From NCBI GenBank assembly GCA_031275515.1, contig JAISOQ010000214.1, positions 1 to 25,927 of the forward strand: a DNA stretch of 25,927 nt. Reading direction: 5' to 3'. This stretch comes from Treponema sp. (lineage in GTDB: Bacteria > Spirochaetota > Spirochaetia > Treponematales > Breznakiellaceae). The notes under the pieces are model-generated. The model was given only the letters and a program-made list of their open reading frames with translations. It made no database searches and was not told the DNA's origin. This document shows, in pieces, positions 22,643 to 25,927 of the stretch; the stretch's first letter is position 1, and each line of letters begins with the position of its first letter. Both the position numbers and the translations under genes were made by a program.

Positions 22643-23305
22643 CTATTGAAATAAGGGAGCCCCAGGTCCCGCATATTTGTCGTACAGATCCAGTACCAGA
22701 TCCAGCGCCTCCTGTACCGATGTTCCGTAAGAAAGCACCCCTTCGTCATGGCCTGCGAGCACTATGACGCCGCCCCGGCTTAGGCCGCTGCGGCCTTCCC
22801 GCTCCGTTACCAGGGAAGTAATAGCCAGGGCCATTTCGGGGGTCCCGTAGGCCGCTTCCGGAGGAGTGGAAAGCCTGGCGTCTCTAAGCAGGGCGTCGAA
22901 AATCTTCCGGCTGTGAACATGAATGACGCACATTACGGAAGGGCAGGAATGGTATACCGCGCCGTGGGACATGGATTCAGAGGAGGCCCGGACAGGCCCG
23001 GAAGTAGCCACCCTGTTTTCCTCCAGGTTGAAGGAATTCACCATGCAGTATTCCCGGGGAGTCAGAATCCGGCTGCCCCCTGTGGCAGTGCCGCTGATGA
23101 GGAACGCGCCGTCTTGTACGCGGACGCTCACGTTCCCGAAACCCACGCCGTTGGGTAAAACCCCGATAAGGCCCAGATCGTAGAGCCGGGTGCGCCCTTT
23201 ATTAAGCTCCTCCCACAATGGAGGCTTCACAGCCTCAGCGGGCCTGTGGTCCGCCGTGTATTTGACATACCCTTCTTCCTGGCGGAAAGATGCGGTCTTC
23301 TTCAT
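22643..23305 (-). CDS. Class II aldolase/adducin-family enzyme, probable 5-(methylthio)ribulose-1-phosphate aldolase
   Basis: A longer open frame extends upstream inside mtnA, but the start at M-K-K-T-A-S has GGAGGC six bases before it and makes an ATGA overlap with the mtnA stop, giving 220 residues. Class II aldolase features are G-F-G-N-V-S-V-R (55-62), S-G-T-A-T-G-G (71-77), S-S-E-S-M-S-H (108-114), the zinc pair H129-V-H131, and a third histidine H186 in L-A-G-H-D-E-G-V. The fold is shared by fuculose-1-phosphate aldolase, MtnB dehydratase and the aldolases of deoxyribose and methylthioribose shunts. Because mtnC and mtnD are not seen and the organism is probably anaerobic, cleavage to DHAP plus methylthioacetaldehyde or acetaldehyde is favoured over MtnB activity. 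This choice is inference; MtnB remains possible. Confidence 0.85.
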   Translation of the reverse strand: MKKTASFRQEEGYVKYTADHRPAEAVKPPLWEELNKGRTRLYDLGLIGVLPNGVGFGNVSVRVQDGAFLISGTATGGSRILTPREYCMVNSFNLEENRVATSGPVRASSESMSHGAVYHSCPSVMCVIHVHSRKIFDALLRDARLSTPPEAAYGTPEMALAITSLVTEREGRSGLSRGGVIVLAGHDEGVLSYGTSVQEALDLVLDLYDKYAGPGAPLFQ

Positions 23306-24414
23306 AGAGATGCCTCCGGATAGAGTTTCAGAATGCCTTCTTCCGAGGCTTCCGTGACGCCCCGGTCGGTGATAAGGCCCGTGATGTACCGCGCCGGGGT
23401 AACGTCGAAGCCCCAGTTCCGGGCTGTGGTGGTTTCGGGGCAGATGAGGACGGTTTCTATCGCCCCGGAACGGGTTTTGCCGCATATATGCCGCACTTCC
23501 TCCGGGTCCCGCTCTTCAATGGGGATCTCCTTTACGCCGTCCAGCATGGTAAAATCAAAGGTGGAAGACGGCAGGGCTACATAAAAAGGCAGGCCGTTTT
23601 CCTTTGCCGCCGCCGCTTTCAGGTACGTGCCTATCTTGTTCGCCGCATCCCCCCGGCGGGTCACCCGGTCCGCCCCGGTAATGACCAGGTCCACGAGGCC
23701 GCGCTGCATCAAGTGGCCCCCGGCGTTGTCCGGGATGAGGTCGTGGGGCACGCCGTGGCAGCCCAATTCCCAGGCGGTCAGGCTTGCGCCCTGGTTCCGG
23801 GGGCGGGTCTCGTCCACCCAGACATGGACGGGGATTCCCTTGTCAAAGGCGGCGTATATGGGGGACAGGGCCGTTCCGTAGTCCACAAAGGCAAGCCACC
23901 CGGCGTTGCAGTGGGTCAGGATGTTCACGGCCTCTCCCTTTTTCTTTTCCCGGAGGGCTTCGATGATGCCGCATCCGTAAAGGCCGATATTCCGGCAGAA
24001 CTCCGCATCGGCGTCGGCAATTGCGGCTGCCTCACGCCGGGCGGCTTCTTCTTTTTGGGCTTTGGTCCCCTCTTTGCCCGTAAGGGCGGCGAGCATGGCG
24101 TCTACAGCCCAGGCCAGGTTGCCCGCCGTAGGACGGGTGTTTTTCAGAATCTCCGCCGCGGCTAAAAGGTCCCGGTCAAAAGTCCCCTCCCCCGCTTCGC
24201 AGGCCGCGAGATACATGCCATAAGCCGCCGCCGCCCCAATAAGACCCGCGCCCCGGAGGTACATATCCTTGATGGCCCTGCGTACATCTTCCACGGTGGA
24301 AAGATCGAGGATTTCAAACCGGTGGGGCAGGACCTGCTGATTGATTATCCTGAGGGTTTTCGGATCCGATTCTTTGAGCCAGATGGTTCTAAAATGCCGT
24401 CCTTTCACATTCAT
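23302..24414 (-). CDS. mtnA: S-methyl-5-thioribose-1-phosphate isomerase
   Basis: MtnA converts 5-methylthioribose 1-phosphate (or 5-deoxyribose 1-phosphate) to the ribulose 1-phosphate. The 370-residue protein belongs to the eIF2B-like isomerase family. It shows R-G-A-G-L-I-G-A-A-A-A-Y-G (54-66), L-T-H-C-N-A-G (166-172, catalytic C169), D-E-T-R-P-R-N-Q-G-A (201-210), and T-G-A-D-R-V (247-251 region, catalytic D249), followed by G-D-A-A-N-K-I-G-T-Y. The R-G-A-P-A-I-G form usual in the family is R-G-A-G-L-I-G here. No good ribosome binding site precedes the ATG, and a TATAGT box ends nine bases from it, so the message may be nearly leaderless. It is the first gene of the mtnA-aldolase-mtnP operon, divergent from the transporter. 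Confidence 0.94.
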   Translation of the reverse strand: MNVKGRHFRTIWLKESDPKTLRIINQQVLPHRFEILDLSTVEDVRRAIKDMYLRGAGLIGAAAAYGMYLAACEAGEGTFDRDLLAAAEILKNTRPTAGNLAWAVDAMLAALTGKEGTKAQKEEAARREAAAIADADAEFCRNIGLYGCGIIEALREKKKGEAVNILTHCNAGWLAFVDYGTALSPIYAAFDKGIPVHVWVDETRPRNQGASLTAWELGCHGVPHDLIPDNAGGHLMQRGLVDLVITGADRVTRRGDAANKIGTYLKAAAAKENGLPFYVALPSSTFDFTMLDGVKEIPIEERDPEEVRHICGKTRSGAIETVLICPETTTARNWGFDVTPARYITGLITDRGVTEASEEGILKLYPEASL

Positions 24415-24503
24415 ACTGCAATTACTATACTATTTTCTTGCGTCCCGGGGGAATCCCCCGTATACTGAATAGCTGGGACCAGGGGGTCCTAAAGGAGCGG
24501 CGT
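24415..24503. promoter_or_regulatory. Divergent control region between mtnA and the transporter
   Basis: For the plus strand, TTGCGT (24438-24443) and TATACT (24461-24466) are 17 bases apart. For the minus strand, TATAGT (complement 24424-24429) precedes mtnA. The plus-strand spacer contains the perfect palindrome CGGGGG-AAT-CCCCCG (24446-24460), placed where one dimeric regulator could affect both genes. A second small inverted repeat, GGACC/GGTCC (24476-24489), lies in the transporter leader just before its AAAGGAG site. Confidence 0.5.
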
Positions 24504-25838
24504 ATGGCAAACGCAAAATTAACGGTAAAACAGAAGCTGGGATTCGGCATCTTTGACCTGGGGGGAAACATGCTTTTTACCCTTATGGGATTCTGGAGCC
24601 TGAAATATCTGACCGATGTCGTGGGTATTGCGGCGGCCTGGGCGGGCATCGCGGTTATGGCGGGAAAGCTCTGGGACGCGGTGACCGATCCTGCTATGGG
24701 CTATATCTCCGACCGGACTTTATCCCGCTGGGGCAGGAGGCGGCCCTACCTCCTTTTCGGGGCGCTGCCCATGCTGCTTGCCATGTGGGTCTTTTTCTCC
24801 GCCCCAGAGATCGCCAGCCCGGCGCTCCTGGTTATCTGGGCGGTCCTGGCCCTGATGTTCCTCAACACGGCGTCCACGGTGATCAACATCCCCTACTCCT
24901 CCCTGACGCCGGAACTCACCGACGACTACCACGAGCGGAGCACCCTGAACGGCTATCGTTTCGGCTGCGCGGTGTTCGGCACGATTGGCGGGGCTGCGGC
25001 GGTACTGCCCCTGACGGAACTCTTTCCCACAGAACGCCTGGGCTGGTCCATGATGGGCCTTATCCTGGGGGCGGTAATGGCCCTGGTCACCCTCCTCACC
25101 TTCTTAGGCACAAAGGAAAAACCCCGCGCCAGGGCGGACCTGCCCACCCAGGGGTTCTTTTCGACGTATAAAGACGTGTTTCTCAACCGGCCCTATGTGC
25201 GGCTTATCCTCACCTATGCCCTGAACATGACGGGCCTGACCTTCCTCCAGAGTATCCTGGCCTATTACACCGAATACATATACGGGCGGCCGGACATCAC
25301 CCCCCTGGTAATGATGATACTCCTGGTAACCGCCATGATTTTTATTCCCATTTCCGTACTGGTGTCCAGGAAGATAGGGAAGAAGCGGACCTACCAGATA
25401 TGTTTTCTGATCCTCTCCAGCGCCTGCATGGTCATCTTCTTTTTAGGCCAGACCCTGGGGCCGGCTTTCTTCCTCATTTTTATGGTCTATGCCGGCATAG
25501 GCGTTGGTTTCGGCTACGTGGCGCCCTTCGCCATGGTGCCTGACACCATAGAATTCGATGCGGTTACTTCCGGGGAGCGGAAGGAGGGGGCCTATTACGG
25601 CATGTGGACCTTTGTCTCAAAGCTGGGGACCAGCCTTTCGGTGTTCATCTCCGGCCTGATTCTCTCCGCCGGGGGCTACGTAGCAAACCAGGCGCAGAGC
25701 GAAAGCGCCCTCAGGGCCATCAAGCTCATCATAGGGCCTATCCCCGCCCTGATTCTCCTGGGCGCGCTGGTCCTCATCAACGGCTATCCCCTGGACGAGA
25801 AAACCTACAAGGAACTGCTGGAAAAAGAGGGGAAGTAA
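24504..25838 (+). CDS. GPH-family sugar:cation symporter (MFS)
   Basis: The start with AAAGGAG six bases upstream gives a 444-residue protein with about twelve hydrophobic segments. The longer frame begins further upstream without a site. The diagnostic GPH loop K-L-W-D-A-V-T-D-P-A-M-G-Y-I-S-D-R-T, then S-R-W-G-R-R-R-P-Y, is between helices 2 and 3. N-I-P-Y-S-S-L-T-P-E-L-T-D-D follows helix 4, and V-P-D-T-I-E-F-D with G-E-R-K-E-G is in the second half, as in melibiose or glucuronide symporters. It moves a glycoside, pentoside or nucleoside-like substrate across the inner membrane with a cation. It is the only plus-strand gene and shares the control region with mtnA, so a methylthioribose- or deoxyribose-type substrate is conceivable but unproven. 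Confidence 0.9.
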   Translation: MANAKLTVKQKLGFGIFDLGGNMLFTLMGFWSLKYLTDVVGIAAAWAGIAVMAGKLWDAVTDPAMGYISDRTLSRWGRRRPYLLFGALPMLLAMWVFFSAPEIASPALLVIWAVLALMFLNTASTVINIPYSSLTPELTDDYHERSTLNGYRFGCAVFGTIGGAAAVLPLTELFPTERLGWSMMGLILGAVMALVTLLTFLGTKEKPRARADLPTQGFFSTYKDVFLNRPYVRLILTYALNMTGLTFLQSILAYYTEYIYGRPDITPLVMMILLVTAMIFIPISVLVSRKIGKKRTYQICFLILSSACMVIFFLGQTLGPAFFLIFMVYAGIGVGFGYVAPFAMVPDTIEFDAVTSGERKEGAYYGMWTFVSKLGTSLSVFISGLILSAGGYVANQAQSESALRAIKLIIGPIPALILLGALVLINGYPLDEKTYKELLEKEGK

Positions 25839-25839
25839 A

Positions 25840-25880
25840 CCGGCAGGCTGAACGCCGGCGGCGGATTTTGAAGATTTTTT
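25840..25880 (+). terminator. Possible weak terminator after the transporter
   Basis: A CCGGC/GCCGG stem (25840-25844 and 25854-25858) directly follows the stop codon, but the six-T run is 16 bases away at 25875-25880. This is weaker than a standard intrinsic terminator. Confidence 0.3.
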
Positions 25881-25927
25881 AAGCCCCTAAGGGCCGGCCT
25901 GTCATGGGGTATAAAAAAGCCGCCGCC

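Noticed and set aside
23306..23485. Upstream extension of the class II aldolase frame
   Set aside because: The segment is Arg/His/Pro-rich shadow of mtnA, and the internal ATG has a GGAGGC site and an ATGA overlap with mtnA.

Overview
The window reads as a chromosomal segment of a moderately GC-rich, flagellated spirochaete, most likely a Treponema of the termite-gut or oral type. The evidence is a FlaA flagellar sheath gene, a spiro-SPASM radical SAM protein (a family known mainly from spirochaetes), and a compact rpsB-tsf-frr-uppS-cdsA-dxr-rseP operon with no pyrH between tsf and frr. The genus call is inference. No rRNA, complete tRNA, CRISPR array, phage or transposase gene was seen. All genes but one are on the minus strand, so transcription runs from high to low coordinates.

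Region 1 (about 24504-21887) is a nucleoside by-product salvage unit. mtnA, a class II aldolase-like gene and mtnP are tightly coupled on the minus strand. A GPH-family sugar transporter is divergent on the plus strand, across an 89-base intergenic region that carries a perfect GC palindrome between facing promoter-like elements. There is no mtnC, mtnD or mtnK. That fits an anaerobic route from methylthioadenosine or 5'-deoxyadenosine through a ribulose-1-phosphate to DHAP plus an aldehyde, rather than the oxygen-dependent methionine salvage pathway.

Region 2 (about 21807-16400) is a four-gene surface-sugar cassette: a radical SAM/SPASM protein with a nucleotidyltransferase-like N-terminus, a GT2-like glycosyltransferase, an SpsF-like cytidylyltransferase, and a fusion of a PseG/SpsG-like domain, a zinc ribbon and a SAM methyltransferase. 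The genes overlap by 4 to 26 bases. No sialic-acid-type synthase is in view. This is the best candidate for a poorly described system.

Region 3 (about 16399-12449) starts with an intergenic block of 28-base tandem repeats. It is followed by an ATP-grasp ligase with a long C-terminal extension, an N-acetylmuramoyl-L-alanine amidase with an 18-residue Pro/Gly repeat linker, and a small GerMN-domain protein.

Region 4 (12448-9959) holds flaA, with a near-consensus sigma-70 promoter and a strong terminator. The terminator sits immediately upstream of an alarmone-synthetase-like protein fused to TPR repeats.

Region 5 (9763-9) is maf, then a 271-base leader with competing hairpins, then rpsB-tsf-frr-uppS-cdsA-dxr-rseP. 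Two lineage-specific genes complete it: a CpXC zinc protein and an exported WD40-like protein. Stop and start codons overlap at tsf/frr, frr/uppS, uppS/cdsA, dxr/rseP and CpXC/WD40, which implies translational coupling of ribosome biogenesis with undecaprenyl, phospholipid and isoprenoid synthesis and membrane proteolysis. Several starts were moved inward from the longest open frame on the basis of ribosome binding sites and ATGA overlaps: cdsA, the PseG fusion, the glycosyltransferase, the class II aldolase, the transporter, maf and the RelA-like gene.
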